Assembly (NCBI GenBank): GCA_040285825.1
Contig: JAUPSS010000008.1
Span: 1,054,001-1,118,000, forward strand
Direction: 5' to 3'
DNA length: 64,000 bases
DNA from: Eukaryota sp. TZLM1-RC
Taxonomy: Eukaryota > Metamonada: BaSk clade
Positions within the stretch are counted from its first letter, which is position 1. Each line of letters opens with the position of its first letter. Positions 9,829 through 20,674 of this stretch are shown in pieces. The notes under the pieces are model-generated. The model saw only the letters and a list, made by a program, of their open reading frames with translations, did not search any database and was not told where the DNA came from. A program made the position numbers and the translations under genes.

Positions 9829-10239
9829 TTGGGAGACAGCCAGTAGGTAGAAGGGGTAGCGTTGTTCGATATTGTTGTTTCCTTTTTTGGACCTAATCCT
9901 AATTGGTTTCAAAATCTCTATTTTTGATTCACTGATCTATGTAACACAACCTCATTTCTTAGCCTGTTGTTCCTTCAGCAATATGCTGAAAATAAGCCTA
10001 TGAATTTTATTGTTTGAGTAATTATTTAATTATTACTACATTCGCCTTACTAAGTAAAATAAGTAAAATCTCTAATTTGATAATAACGACAAAAAGGTCA
10101 ATAATGACTTGTCTCGTATTAAGGGTACTATCAAGCATTTGTGGCTTAATTGGAAATGTTATTTCATCTTCTTAATTTAAACCTCACACATCTGCAATTC
10201 CCAACAATAGACAACTTGGAACTTTTCCATCATTATACT

Positions 10240-10400
10240 TTGCAGGTAGAATAGGTACACAAACTATATACTATACAGATATTGAGGCCTTTCATTTAGA
10301 CTTATTCTGGCTCCAGCTGATTCGATATCGAAGTTACAGTTATAGAACCAATAATAATGCTTATTAACCCCGTTCAAAACATCATCATGACAGCCAAGCC
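10240..10400 (-). mobile_element. 3'-end remnant of Fanzor family A
   Basis: On the minus strand this stretch encodes an AGARISLNERPQYLYS tail that aligns with the C-terminal AEARMSGNERPQYLCS of the Fanzor copies at 28 and 47 kb. The following DNA resembles their 3' flank and ends in a similar TGGGAATT block. Everything upstream of about 10.40 kb is decayed beyond recognition. It is the only element trace in the 800-bp gap between SAXO and the amylase gene; the rest of that gap (9829-10626) shows nothing else. Confidence 0.7.
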
Positions 10401-10626
10401 TGTAAATAATCTTGTACAAATTCGAGTCCTATCATCGTACATGTGAAGTTCAATATCATCCACGAGATTGTAATCAAATCAAAATGCAAAGTGACGATGA
10501 CTAACTCAGGTTGAAAACAGTAATGTGTCAATGTAAGCAACACTTATAGCTTTCCAATGACCCAATAAGTGATTATCAATAACAAATGAAGTACAAAATT
10601 TACAAAACCAACCACAAAACTATTAT

Positions 10627-13137
10627 CTAGAAAATCTTCATCCATACCCTCATTGCCGAAATGACAGTTGAATCACGATGGACACGAGTATAATCATCAT
10701 CATATCCCTTCGAATTGGCAGAAAAAGCTGTGATCTTTGGCACAGACTTACATCCTTCACAAGTTTCTCTACACAATGCACAATCAGACAAACCATCTGG
10801 AATTCCAAAAGAGTCATTTTGCCAATAAAAGCTTGAAAGAATCAATCTAATGGGATATTGGTTATCATTGTCAGAGACTCCAAACGGGTTTAGGAAAAGT
10901 TTTTGTTCGAAATGTCGATGGCTGCGAGGACCACAGTTTTTAACCAACACACAGCCCTTATCATGCATATCTCGAGAGGAAGAACCAGGCATCTGTTGAT
11001 CATGATCGTCATTCTGAGCAACCATTCTGTGCATCATGTCATGCACGCAGTCACCGGCTGGTTGAACCGGATAAGAAGAATCCCATATTTTAATTTTGTC
11101 AACATCATCATTTGAAAGACCTTCTATGGAGAGCTGCTTTGCAAAGTTTCTGCCGTAATTATACCCAGAGTTGTCATTACAAAGAAGCAAATCTAATTCT
11201 CCACCAAATAAAACCTCAAGCCACGCAACAAAGTCTTCAGGAAGCTTACCACCCATTGATTTGGCTACTCTACCAAAAATTGAGCTTAGAGAAGAAGGAG
11301 AAATATGCTTTGCGGCATCAATTCGAAGTCCAGAAAAACCAATGGATAACCCTTCTACAATAAAATCAGCAATTCTCTGTTGAACATAAGGTTTCTCGGT
11401 GTTCAAATCCACAAGACCACTTAACCAACCAGTATTTAAAAGAAAAGGATCTGTCCAAGAATTTAAACTCTTTTCACAATGAAAGTCTAACGGGAAGTAC
11501 GGAACTGCGGTAAACTCTTGTTGTGGAGCTTTTCTTGTAAACTCATTTGGTGAATATGTCCAACCCTGGGTAAAGAATGGAGACTGCCTTCCATAAAGTG
11601 CTCCTGTTGATGTCTTGTTTCCCCAAGTTGAACATCCATCAGAGGGATTACGATGGTTAAGAATGTCGTTTCCTGAACCAGTCATATGGTTGACAACTGC
11701 ATCAAAGTAGACTCGAACCCCATGATTACGACATTGGTTAATCATTGATTTCAACTGCTCTCTAGATCCCCATCGTCCATAAAATTTATAAGAAACTGGT
11801 TGATACATAAAGTACCAAGGATTAAGGTCAGAATTGAATGGTTGTGATGAGAGCAATGTTTCCATTGGGGGAAACACTTTAATACCAAGGTAACCTGCAT
11901 CACCAATAAACTCACATTCCTTCTCAATATCTTCATATGGCCAACCGAATAGCTCAATAATGGCACCTTTTTGACCATTTCTGTAATCACCAGGACGTTG
12001 TTTGACTTGAGGTAAGTTCCAGACAAAAGGAACAGGTTCTAGGGCAACATCAACCGCATGTTTTCTAGACTTTAAAACAACAGAAAGCTCCCTCTTGTAA
12101 GATGAAGTAACTTTCATTGACTCTGACATCCCACATTTACCATCAAAACAGGTAATAACATCATCATCATTATCTCTCTTAAAAGTAACAACTTTCACAG
12201 TTGCTTTAGTTCGATCACTATTGTACTGGACTGATGCATATCCGGCAATGTAACCAAGACCTTCAAAAGAAGAGAGGTAGCCACTAGAGCTATTAGATGG
12301 TGTCTGCCAAGCGTGGAATGCATAATGCTCATCTGTATCTGCCTGTCGTCCTTCACATTGATTTTCATGATAAATCTCACATCCAGGAAGTGGTGGTAAG
12401 GGACATTTCTCTTTACACGTCTTATCCTCACACAAGTTTAAGCCTGATTTACAGACAATGTGACACTCACCACTAGAGCAATTTGCACTTTTGATTCCAC
12501 TTGTAGAGTCAGCAATGCATTTGGAATTGCACTCACCACAGTGTTCATTGTTATTGGAAAAATTGATATTGCAGTCATTGCAAGCAGGAGTACAACAACC
12601 AAACTTAGCTTCACACATACACTTTCCATCAAAACTGCATCTTCCATGGCCACTGCACACCTTTCCGTCTGGGCTACGGGGACAGCTTTGGGAGCAATCA
12701 TAGCCAAAGTAGGAGTGATCACAGACGCAGATATCATCGAGACAGTATCCATGACCAGAACAAAGGCCATGAGGAGTTGATGGACAGGTTTCTTCTACTT
12801 TATTAAGAAAGCCATTCTTGAGGGAGTACAGTCCTGGATTGTTAATAAAGTAGTTTCGTCCGCCATTGTTGTCCCAATCGTGGAAGTTGTTGGTGACAAA
12901 CTCAATGGCAGAGCTGTTCACCACGACATAAAACCAGTCTTGGAAGGAGGGATTAGTGGATTCCGAGAAAGGGATACCAGGGACTGGCGTCCACTTATCG
13001 GAATCGAATGGTCTATAATGAAGATTGGCAACATTCCAATTTGAGTAGTAGTAGAGGCCGATAAGATGACTAGAACAAGAAACAATTCCGACACTGAGTA
13101 AAGAAATAATGAGTAAATGCATCAGAAAATGCTGCAT
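10627..13137 (-). CDS. secreted alpha-amylase (GH13) with starch-binding and EGF-like modules
   Basis: An 836-residue secreted enzyme predicted to cleave alpha-1,4-glucan. A signal peptide (about residues 1-22) leads into a CBM25/26-like starch-binding module with the W/Y-rich strands and HDWDNNGGRNYFI (about 24-105). Two EGF-like modules follow (CSGHGYC...CVC and CSGHGRC...CMC, about 118-185), then a Cys-rich stretch to about 250. The catalytic GH13 barrel occupies about 390-836. Visible GH13 regions are I (FDAVVNHM), II (GLRIDAAKH, with the nucleophile Asp), III (WLEVLFGGE, with the acid Glu) and a degenerate region IV (NDDHDQQ). No frameshift or intron is seen. N-terminal binding and EGF modules ahead of the barrel are unusual for an amylase. 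Extracellular starch digestion is the likely role. Confidence 0.85.
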   Translation of the reverse strand: MQHFLMHLLIISLLSVGIVSCSSHLIGLYYYSNWNVANLHYRPFDSDKWTPVPGIPFSESTNPSFQDWFYVVVNSSAIEFVTNNFHDWDNNGGRNYFINNPGLYSLKNGFLNKVEETCPSTPHGLCSGHGYCLDDICVCDHSYFGYDCSQSCPRSPDGKVCSGHGRCSFDGKCMCEAKFGCCTPACNDCNINFSNNNEHCGECNSKCIADSTSGIKSANCSSGECHIVCKSGLNLCEDKTCKEKCPLPPLPGCEIYHENQCEGRQADTDEHYAFHAWQTPSNSSSGYLSSFEGLGYIAGYASVQYNSDRTKATVKVVTFKRDNDDDVITCFDGKCGMSESMKVTSSYKRELSVVLKSRKHAVDVALEPVPFVWNLPQVKQRPGDYRNGQKGAIIELFGWPYEDIEKECEFIGDAGYLGIKVFPPMETLLSSQPFNSDLNPWYFMYQPVSYKFYGRWGSREQLKSMINQCRNHGVRVYFDAVVNHMTGSGNDILNHRNPSDGCSTWGNKTSTGALYGRQSPFFTQGWTYSPNEFTRKAPQQEFTAVPYFPLDFHCEKSLNSWTDPFLLNTGWLSGLVDLNTEKPYVQQRIADFIVEGLSIGFSGLRIDAAKHISPSSLSSIFGRVAKSMGGKLPEDFVAWLEVLFGGELDLLLCNDNSGYNYGRNFAKQLSIEGLSNDDVDKIKIWDSSYPVQPAGDCVHDMMHRMVAQNDDHDQQMPGSSSRDMHDKGCVLVKNCGPRSHRHFEQKLFLNPFGVSDNDNQYPIRLILSSFYWQNDSFGIPDGLSDCALCRETCEGCKSVPKITAFSANSKGYDDDYTRVHRDSTVISAMRVWMKIF

Positions 13138-13456
13138 GTGTGATTAACCATTCTGTGAAAAATTCACTCATGTTTTCAACTTTCTCAATGTCTACTCACA
13201 GACTGTAAGAGAAATGTAGCGTCATATGACAAAAACAATCATGATCTTTATCAATGGGATACCTCACTTAAATACACCTACTGCTTTCACAGAACAAAGC
13301 CTCGCGACTTGAATTATCTAAGTGGATCTACCAAATGCTACTAAGGCATTTGTAGATTGTTTTCAAAAGTTTTTAAAAAAAATAAAATACAAAAACAATC
13401 AAAATAAAAAACAGGTTTTTCACAAGGTTTAGTTTCTCTTCATTCAGGTTCCTCAG

Positions 13457-14330
13457 TCATCTCCTCAACAGAGCTTTTGGGCAAATGTATCTTTCCGGCC
13501 ACAATTCCGCTTTTTTCTTAATATGATTATTTTTTGCAGCGGAAATATCTCTGTCATATACTATTTGACACTCAGTACAAATACGCATCTGCCATGCTGC
13601 TTGAAAATTCTCGTCCATGCCACAACTGGACATTTTGTTTGTATTAAAATCACCTGTTGACAAGTGCTTAACGTCCTTTCCTTTTGATAACACAAACATT
13701 TTTTGAAAGCCCTACCTGATCGATATCGATTGATTTTTCGGCAATTGGAAGGGAAATAAGCAGACCCCACAGCGAGGTAGAGTTTATCAGCATGTCTAGC
13801 CAGCCTTTGAAATTTGTTGAGGCTCTCTCTGAACCGTCGCTTGTAGTTATCAAATTTAATTATTTTCCATTTCTGGCGATTACTTTCCAAGTACACTTTG
13901 CTGCTGACCAAATTCCAATGGTTCAAATATTGGTTGAAATTTTGAACGGAATATTGGTTGGGAGAGTGTTTACTGGGTGAAGGTTTTGTCATGTACCTCC
14001 TGCCAGTTGGACAAGGGATAACTGCACATTGATAATCATTTAAGAAGTAACCACATAATCTGGATTGGCCCAGATCAACACCAATAGGGGCCTTTCAGGT
14101 ATAATTTCGACTAATTGTGTGCGTCTTTGACGGGGCATTGTTTAGTACCCTTCAACTCTACTGCTCCAGTTTTGTTGGCACCAGGGTCACTTTTCATTTC
14201 CTTTTTTGATCTTCTTTTCTTTTTTGGAGGTTCGTCCAGCTCACCTGTGTTTTCTGAATCATTATTATTTACCTTCAAACGTCAAAAACAGCTCATTACC
14301 GTTAGTTTTCAATACAAATTTATAAATCTA
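13457..14330 (-). pseudogene. Fanzor-like nuclease remnant, family B
   Basis: A decayed gene on the minus strand spread over several frames. From its 5' side: a basic NLS-like segment (PPKKKRRSKKE, near 14.2 kb), a RuvC-I-like IGVDLGQSRLCGYF (near 14.07 kb) reached after a frameshift, a basic helical region, and then FNTNKMSSCG. The last corresponds to the Fanzor/TnpB E-x-TS-x-CxxCG finger with TS changed to TN. The pair CTEC...DRDISAAKNN is the second zinc ligand pair and RuvC-III with its Asp intact (about 13.51-13.58 kb). The protein is broken between 13.67 and 13.70 kb, where the two frames overlap. It is unlike family A in sequence. The amylase ATG lies 320 bp downstream in the same direction. 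Fanzor origin is inferred from the ordered motifs. Confidence 0.65.
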
Positions 14331-14559
14331 TTTTTCAACTGTTGCTGTTTATATTAATTTTTTTAATAAGAACATCGTTTGAAAATTAGTTTCCAACATT
14401 GATTTTTGATAAACTTTGTTTTAGAATATGTTTCTTCAATAAGTGGGAATTTCTTCAAGCTTTGAAAAATTTGTGAAGGTATCTCAACAAACTTAGAACC
14501 TTTGTGAGAAGCCAATGATAATAATCTCAAATAAGACCTGGGCCAATTTTAGAACTTCC

Positions 14560-16780
14560 AAATCATTGTAAAAATATTAACTATTTTGATACAAAAGAAC
14601 AAGTGTTATTATATTTCATTCACTTTTTGATTGGTCACAAAAGTTATGTTTTGACTGGTTTTAATATTAAAGCATTTGATGTTCCAATATTGTGCAACAG
14701 GTTGGCAATTTATGTAAATACTCTTCCACAATTGATGGAATCAGAAGATATTCAACCATTTCTATCCGCTTTTTGGCAGAAGGTTTCCTCCAATTTCGAT
14801 TGTTTAACTATCTGTGATTCATTTTTGTATGTAAACAAATCTATTACATCAAAGTCGAAGAAATCCTTGAGATCTCATAGTTGGTTCCTGTTAAATTAGT
14901 CTAAAGGGTATTTTCGTGATACTTTTAAACCAGTTTTACCAATTTATTGTTTTAGGAGTGGACCCCAAGATACAATTAATTATTGTTTCAAAGATAGTGT
15001 GCTTGGTTTAAAATTATTTCTACTGTTTCAATCAAACAATGGTGGTATTTCTATTTTTCCCATCAATCATTGTACTAGATTGAGGGCCTCCATCGCAGAA
15101 ACTATCAAAACGAATTTATAAGTCAATGTACAATTGAGGTATGCTCAATATATATTGAAAAATTTATTAATCTATATTTTGAGAAAATGGAAGTTGAAGA
15201 AGAGATGACCTCAAGAGAACAGACTGTTTTTCGTTGGAGGTTACGTCAAGTCAAGAATCTATTTCTTCAAACTAATCGTAACAATTTTCCGACTACTGAT
15301 GATGAAATCTTGAACGAAGACAATGAAAATTGGTTGAATCAATCAGCAAAAACTGTTATTTTAGAAAGTACTCATTCCAAAATTTGTAAGTTATTAGAAG
15401 ATGAGAATTGGGTGAATTCAATTTTTCCTATATCTATTGTAGTTAAAAATTCAAAAAATGAGGAGCAGACTATTGAAGTTAATTCATGACTTTCCACTGT
15501 GCAAAAGTATCCCCAATCTTTTATCAAATCAGCTATCAAGATAAATAATTTTATAAAAGAAGCTGAGGGAAAAACATTTAATGCTATTCCCATTGTACGT
15601 CATGAAACTCCTGGATTTTTCGAAGTTGATAGCCAAGGACTATGGGGTATTTTGCGTTCTTTTTTTACAAATGATGAAATTAATGACAAGAAAAATAATT
15701 CGGAGTGGAATTCAATGACTGACATTCGACTTTTGAGTCCAGAAGAACAAAATTTATTTTGGTCATATTTTTTGGAATTTAATAGATCATTTACTAAAAA
15801 AGGCTACAAGTTTAACAACACCATAAAACCTGATGGTTTTGGAGCCTGTATTGAGCTTGCAAGATAGGATTGTATTGGCATGTCCTTCAAGCCTGATAGT
15901 GCAAAGTTTGCAACCGCTGAAAACTATCTGAATGATTTGGATGTTGAATTTCTAACATCAAAACACAAAGTAAAACCTTGGTAAAAGTGATTTACTTTAT
16001 CTTTGTAGTCAAAAAAGACTCAAACTTAATGCAAAAGACCAACTAAAAAGAGATAAACAATATGAATGGCTGAGATTGACAGAATTGGAGTGGTCAAGGG
16101 TATCGAGAGTTCACCAAAAATTCAGAAAATTGAAAAGGAAAGAGTACATTTTACACAATGGAATCACAGTGGAAGAAACAGAAGCTACATTATCAAAAGA
16201 ATCATCAAAATCTTCCATTTATAATATTTTCTATTCTCATGTTGCTTCCAAGCTGACGAACATGACATTTACATTTGAGTACTACTGTTTGATGATATGG
16301 CACATTCAGAAAATGCAAAGATACGTCCATCATCAGAAAACAGAGGCTAAGTTATTAAAAAGAATGGCTGAAAAGCAATGGAAGCAAGAAGACACTATTC
16401 TAATGTTTGGTGACAATGGCAATAAGAGAAAGAATTTAAACCATCATCGATCAAGTAGAGGAGTTTGATGGAGAAATTTCTTGAAAAAAATGGGTTACAC
16501 AGTATGTTCAGTTGATGAGAGAAACACATCTTCAAAGTGTCCAACTTGTTATAACCCAGTAAATGTATTTCTTGATGTTGAGAATCCTAGGCCATGGATG
16601 AGAGAGAAATATCATACTGTGAAATGTCATGCTTTGTTAAGATGTGGATCTGATGTTTGTAGAGAAGAATGTGATGGGTGTGGAATCGTAACAAGTTAGC
16701 ATGTATCAACATCTAGGCAATTGTAGATTATTTTGTAGCGGATAGTGTTGGTGATAGGCCTCCATATCTGTCATAAGTGT
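14560..16780 (+). pseudogene. degenerate exonuclease-Fanzor element, diverged family A
   Basis: An old, stop-ridden copy of the same two-domain gene as at 28-32 kb. In order: LTGFNIKAFDVPILCNRL, the ExoII motif of family-B DNA polymerases (about 14.66 kb); YCFKDSVLGLKLF, ExoIII with the YxxxD tyrosine (about 14.98 kb); the linker WRLRQVKNLFL (15.24 kb); the Fanzor N-terminal YKFNNTIKPDGFGACIELAR (about 15.82 kb); a broken RuvC-I (LGKSDLLYLCS, 15.98 kb); DERNTSSKCPTC (about 16.53 kb); and NRNKLACINI (about 16.70 kb). ExoI and everything before it are lost. At least five frame changes or stops interrupt it. Its value is comparative: it shows the exonuclease-Fanzor order is old within this family. 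The antiporter ATG follows about 110 bp downstream. Confidence 0.8.
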
Positions 16781-16893
16781 AGCTTTTTACTACAGTGAAT
16801 CTGTAGCATTTTTGGATTTTTGCATTCAACCAAACAGACCACAAGAATTCATCCTGCATCCCAAACAATCTGTTACCCAATGCCACTTCTCCA

Positions 16894-18411
16894 ATGTCAA
16901 TTATTGATCTAGAACTTTCATCTCTACATGTTACTTATGTTTTCTGGGGTCTTATTGCTGCATCATTCGGTCTTTTTGGCAGAATTTTCCGAACAAGGTT
17001 GATGATTTCTGCTGCTCTTTATTCTTTACTATGGGGACTCCTTCTTTCATTAATTCTATCCACAATTACTACAGGATTAGTCAACACTGAACGTCTCATC
17101 CTCAAGGAGATCACCAAGGCTGTTGCTTCCATCCAAGTTTTTGTCACGATGTTATATCTCCCTCCCCATTTTTACAAGAGAAGGTGGAGAGAAATAACTG
17201 CTTTACTAACACTGCACAAAGTAATTACTAGCTTTATTAGTTTTGGTTTATTAACGGCCATATTTGGATCAGTTTCTGGTGTTTCTTGGTTATGGTACCT
17301 CACCTTAGCTTCGTTGTTTTCAATCACTGATCCTGTTCTTGTTACAGAGTTCTTTAAGGGACATTTTGCTCAAAAGCATTATCCCTGCGAACTTCGTTTT
17401 ACTTTGCTGTTTGAAACCAGTGCCAATGATGGTTTTGGTTGGCTTTACGTCACCTTACCACTGGCCTTTCTTATTTGGCCTCAGTATGGTGTTCCTTCTG
17501 TACTTCTCCTGTGGTTTGTTCGGTTTATACTTTGGGAAACAGTATTGGGTGGTTTATTGGGGTTTTTGGTTGGTTTTGGAGGAGCAAAGTTGTTTAAAAT
17601 AAGCGAAGAGAGAAATTGGTTTGATAGAAGTAGTTTTATAGGATTTACTGTGGCTCTTACCCTTTTAATGCTAGGATTATCATTGATTCTAAATTTAAAT
17701 GCTTTAATTGCTGTTTTAATTGGTGGTATTACCTTCAGCAATAACTTAAGAGGAAGCGAAAGAGGCCTTGAAAGCCAATACCAAGATTCTTTGGATTCAC
17801 TTCTTAACTATACCGTGTTCTTGTTATTTGGCCTCTTTATCCCTTGGGTATCGTTTGGGGAAATTGGACTGGTTAGGTTACTTTTGCTTGCTGTTGGTCT
17901 TTTTTTATTCCAACGAAGTATTTCCTTTTTTATTATAACCAAAACTTTTTCCTTTACTCATTTCTCCAATATTGATAAAGTTTACACTGGTTTATTCAAT
18001 CCAATTGGTAGTTCTGCTATTTTCTGGGCTATCAGGACAGAAGAACTGATCCCATCTCCTATTCCGATAGTTGAAATTACTTACTGGGTTATCATCATGT
18101 CTGTTTTAGTTTTTGGTACTATCAGCTCCCCTTTAATTTACCTCTACAAGCGACTACAGCCACAGGTTACCGCAATTAATAGAGAGATTTACGAACAACG
18201 ATTAGTAAAAACAGAAGAAGAAGATCTTAATGATTTAAGAGTCATTCAAAGTCTTTGGAAGTCTCAAGACCCACATGACCAGTCTAAAGTCAATCAATTG
18301 CGACGAAAAAGGGAGCTTTTTCGAGAACCTAGTGTTTCTGAATTTGCTGTTGACTCTATTATTGATTTATATGAAGAAAGATTTTATCAACCAAAAAGAA
18401 GTAAAGATTAA
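16894..18411 (+). CDS. Na+(K+)/H+ antiporter, fungal NHA1/SOD2-type CPA1
   Basis: A 505-residue polytopic membrane protein with about 12 hydrophobic segments (residues 12-420) and a short charged cytoplasmic tail. The signature ITDPVLVTEFFKGHFAQKH and then ETSANDGFGWLY corresponds to the TDPV...(E)SGANDG core of the CPA1 antiporters of fungi and protists, including the ND pair that binds the cation. These exchange Na+ or K+ for H+ at the plasma membrane. The length is short compared with fungal NHA1, which has a long tail, and close to SOD2. The start at 16894 is the first ATG. It is convergent with COG3, 46 bp between stops. A 132-bp piece of its 17785-17916 region is duplicated at 32.1 kb. 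Confidence 0.85.
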   Translation: MSIIDLELSSLHVTYVFWGLIAASFGLFGRIFRTRLMISAALYSLLWGLLLSLILSTITTGLVNTERLILKEITKAVASIQVFVTMLYLPPHFYKRRWREITALLTLHKVITSFISFGLLTAIFGSVSGVSWLWYLTLASLFSITDPVLVTEFFKGHFAQKHYPCELRFTLLFETSANDGFGWLYVTLPLAFLIWPQYGVPSVLLLWFVRFILWETVLGGLLGFLVGFGGAKLFKISEERNWFDRSSFIGFTVALTLLMLGLSLILNLNALIAVLIGGITFSNNLRGSERGLESQYQDSLDSLLNYTVFLLFGLFIPWVSFGEIGLVRLLLLAVGLFLFQRSISFFIITKTFSFTHFSNIDKVYTGLFNPIGSSAIFWAIRTEELIPSPIPIVEITYWVIIMSVLVFGTISSPLIYLYKRLQPQVTAINREIYEQRLVKTEEEDLNDLRVIQSLWKSQDPHDQSKVNQLRRKRELFREPSVSEFAVDSIIDLYEERFYQPKRSKD

Positions 18412-18457
18412 AAATAATATTATTTGTGGAGGTTTATTTGAAATATACAAAGTACTT

Positions 18458-20407
18458 TTAGCTTATATTTGGTGAATCACTAAAGTACTGCTGCAGTAAT
18501 TGACCAAGCGATTCCACTGAATATTTTAAATATTTGTGTTTGTTTTGACTAAAACCACAAGATTCAAATCTATCTAAAAAATCTTTGAAATGAGACTGAA
18601 TAACTGGTATTATAGCTGTAGCCACGTCATCTCTTATTGAACAATCAAAAATGATTGGCTTGAATGACCCAAAACAACGTTCTTCTATTGCTGAATTAAA
18701 CATGTTAAAGGCAGTCTTAACGTTTCTTCTATCATTTTTGCTCATCTCGTCACTTGGGCTAATCGACATTACAGATTTCAAACAATCAGTAATACTCCAA
18801 TAAGATTTGAAAACTTCAGTGAGTTCTATACATAATTTTCTAAACTTTTGATCAAAATTATTTCTAAATTTGTTTGAAATAAATGAAGCAAATTCCGATT
18901 CTTCGTTAATATGATCTTTAATATATCCATAGTTGTTAACTACAAACACCTTGAACAATAACAAACTACGTTCTTTTTCACTTTCAAACATTTTGCTTAT
19001 CCAATTAATAACAAAGTCTAAACAACTTTCAAAATAACTTCCAAGTGTAACCCCAGGCCGTTTACACAATTCAGAGATCAACTTATCGTCAAAACCACTG
19101 AGAATCTTCAAGGTATTTACTAATTCAATCGTGACCCAACTGATTGACCCATCATTAGGAATGTGGTTGATTAAAGTGTGTTTTTTCGGATCTAGCCATG
19201 ACTTGGAAACTGAATAAAACCGTTCGTCAGTAAGATCTTTTGTGAAGGAGTTAAGGGCTGATTTTGGAACAGAGGTCATTAAAGAATGAATTTCAGAGAA
19301 ATCTGATTGGAATTGTTGTCCGCTTTCGGCATTGATTGATTGAAGTTTCGGTCTGACTTTCCTGTAAAGAGCGAATATATCAATCAAAACAAGCAACCGG
19401 TTACAAACTCGCCAATCAGTAGTTCGACAGGCTTCGAGTTTCAAAGAACCAAATAAATCCTTCAAATAAGTTAAAATTTGATTCAGAAAAGGTTTTACTA
19501 AATCTGCAGCATATTTTGTTGCAAAAGACCTGCTGATTAATGAAATGGAAACTGTAATCTCGGCCGACAACAATTCCAAAGCTTTTGGTAGTAAGTCATG
19601 AACTGGATGGTCCTTGAGTTGATAATATGTTGAAGGTGGGGGAAAAGAACCCTTGACGTGTAAATCGAGCATTGAAAAGGCATTTTCCAGGTAAACAGAT
19701 CTCAAGGATAGCAAAGAAGAAATAATAAAATTAGAATGATTTCGATTCTCCAGAAAAATACACATCTTCTGTAACATCCCCCATTCTTCCGTGTTCTGAC
19801 TGACAATCAAGGGGGAGAAGTTGGGGGAATCGGGCCTTGGCTTTGAAGCAAGTATCGTAGAGCTGAACACATCAGACAAAAGATTACTTACATGTGTCTT
19901 AATCGTTGGCAACTCTTGCGTCTCAATAGCTTTGTACCTAGAAAGAATCTTCAAGGCACCTGCAAAAGAAGAATGTTCTTTGAGAAAGAGCTCCATGTGC
20001 TGCATTCTGTCAAGGAGTGAGCAGTATTCGTCTAGGGGAATATCAGGAGAGAGGTTCTCCAAGGTGGTGGCAAGTCTTTCGGCGGCAGTGAAACATTCAT
20101 TGAAAGAGGTAAGAGATTCAAGTTTCTTGTCAAGTTTAGCTTGCGTTTCAGTGAGGTGGATGGAACGTTGATTGAGTTCAGAAAGGTCATTGGAGAGTTC
20201 AGTTAATCTGTTCTCAAAGTTATGGAGGGTTGTAGTCATGGAAGTGATTGTTGAGGTGACTTTAGACACAGTGTCTTGGATTTGATTAATGTGCTTGACA
20301 TCTGAAGCTAGCTGTTGTTCGTAGGTAGTTCTATGTTGTGAAAGTAACTCATCCTGTTGTGCAAAGTAAGATATAAGGTCATCAGTACAACGAAGTAGAT
20401 CTGACAT
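18458..20407 (-). CDS. COG3/SEC34-like Golgi tethering subunit
   Basis: A 649-residue protein with an N-terminal coiled coil (about residues 20-100) followed by a helical rod, the plan of CATCHR tethering subunits. The segment FNECFTAAERLATTLENL followed by the MQHMELFLKEHSSF helix resembles the Sec34 domain of COG3 (F-N-x-F...CIxYIxxHPxF). COG tethers retrograde vesicles at the Golgi. VPS52 or another CATCHR protein is the main alternative. The start is supported by the shared upstream motif ending next to the ATG (TTTGTGCTACTAGCGG). No introns were found. Confidence 0.6.
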   Translation of the reverse strand: MSDLLRCTDDLISYFAQQDELLSQHRTTYEQQLASDVKHINQIQDTVSKVTSTITSMTTTLHNFENRLTELSNDLSELNQRSIHLTETQAKLDKKLESLTSFNECFTAAERLATTLENLSPDIPLDEYCSLLDRMQHMELFLKEHSSFAGALKILSRYKAIETQELPTIKTHVSNLLSDVFSSTILASKPRPDSPNFSPLIVSQNTEEWGMLQKMCIFLENRNHSNFIISSLLSLRSVYLENAFSMLDLHVKGSFPPPSTYYQLKDHPVHDLLPKALELLSAEITVSISLISRSFATKYAADLVKPFLNQILTYLKDLFGSLKLEACRTTDWRVCNRLLVLIDIFALYRKVRPKLQSINAESGQQFQSDFSEIHSLMTSVPKSALNSFTKDLTDERFYSVSKSWLDPKKHTLINHIPNDGSISWVTIELVNTLKILSGFDDKLISELCKRPGVTLGSYFESCLDFVINWISKMFESEKERSLLLFKVFVVNNYGYIKDHINEESEFASFISNKFRNNFDQKFRKLCIELTEVFKSYWSITDCLKSVMSISPSDEMSKNDRRNVKTAFNMFNSAIEERCFGSFKPIIFDCSIRDDVATAIIPVIQSHFKDFLDRFESCGFSQNKHKYLKYSVESLGQLLQQYFSDSPNIS

Positions 20408-20427
20408 CCGCTAGTAGCACAAAAACG
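20408..20427 (-). promoter_or_regulatory. shared upstream motif of the COG3-like gene
   Basis: On the minus strand CGTTTTTGTGCTACTAGCGG directly precedes the ATG. The TTTGTGCTANTAGC core matches that of CD2BP2, LRRC45 and POLR3F. The flank further upstream is a T/A homopolymer run and is not similar to the others, so here only the core is shared. Confidence 0.6.
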
Positions 20428-20674
20428 CAAAATGTTTCATTTGGTGAATTTTTTTTTATTTTTTTTTAATTTTTTGGTGAATTTTGGCAAGTAATTAATT
20501 CTGAACGCTTTGTTGCTCCTTGCACCACTGCTTTTATATCATTCTATGGAAGTACAGTTGGACAAAACTTGATTGGACTATTCCAATGAACAAATCAAAC
20601 CGATTCACAAATCAAGAATAAATGAATAGAAAAACACAAAACTGTTTATAAAAATAATTCAATAATAATAAAGA

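Noticed and set aside
12438-12780. Antisense Cys- or Ser/Thr-rich frames over the amylase EGF region
   Set aside because: They are shadows of the EGF-like coding sequence, with no homology of their own.
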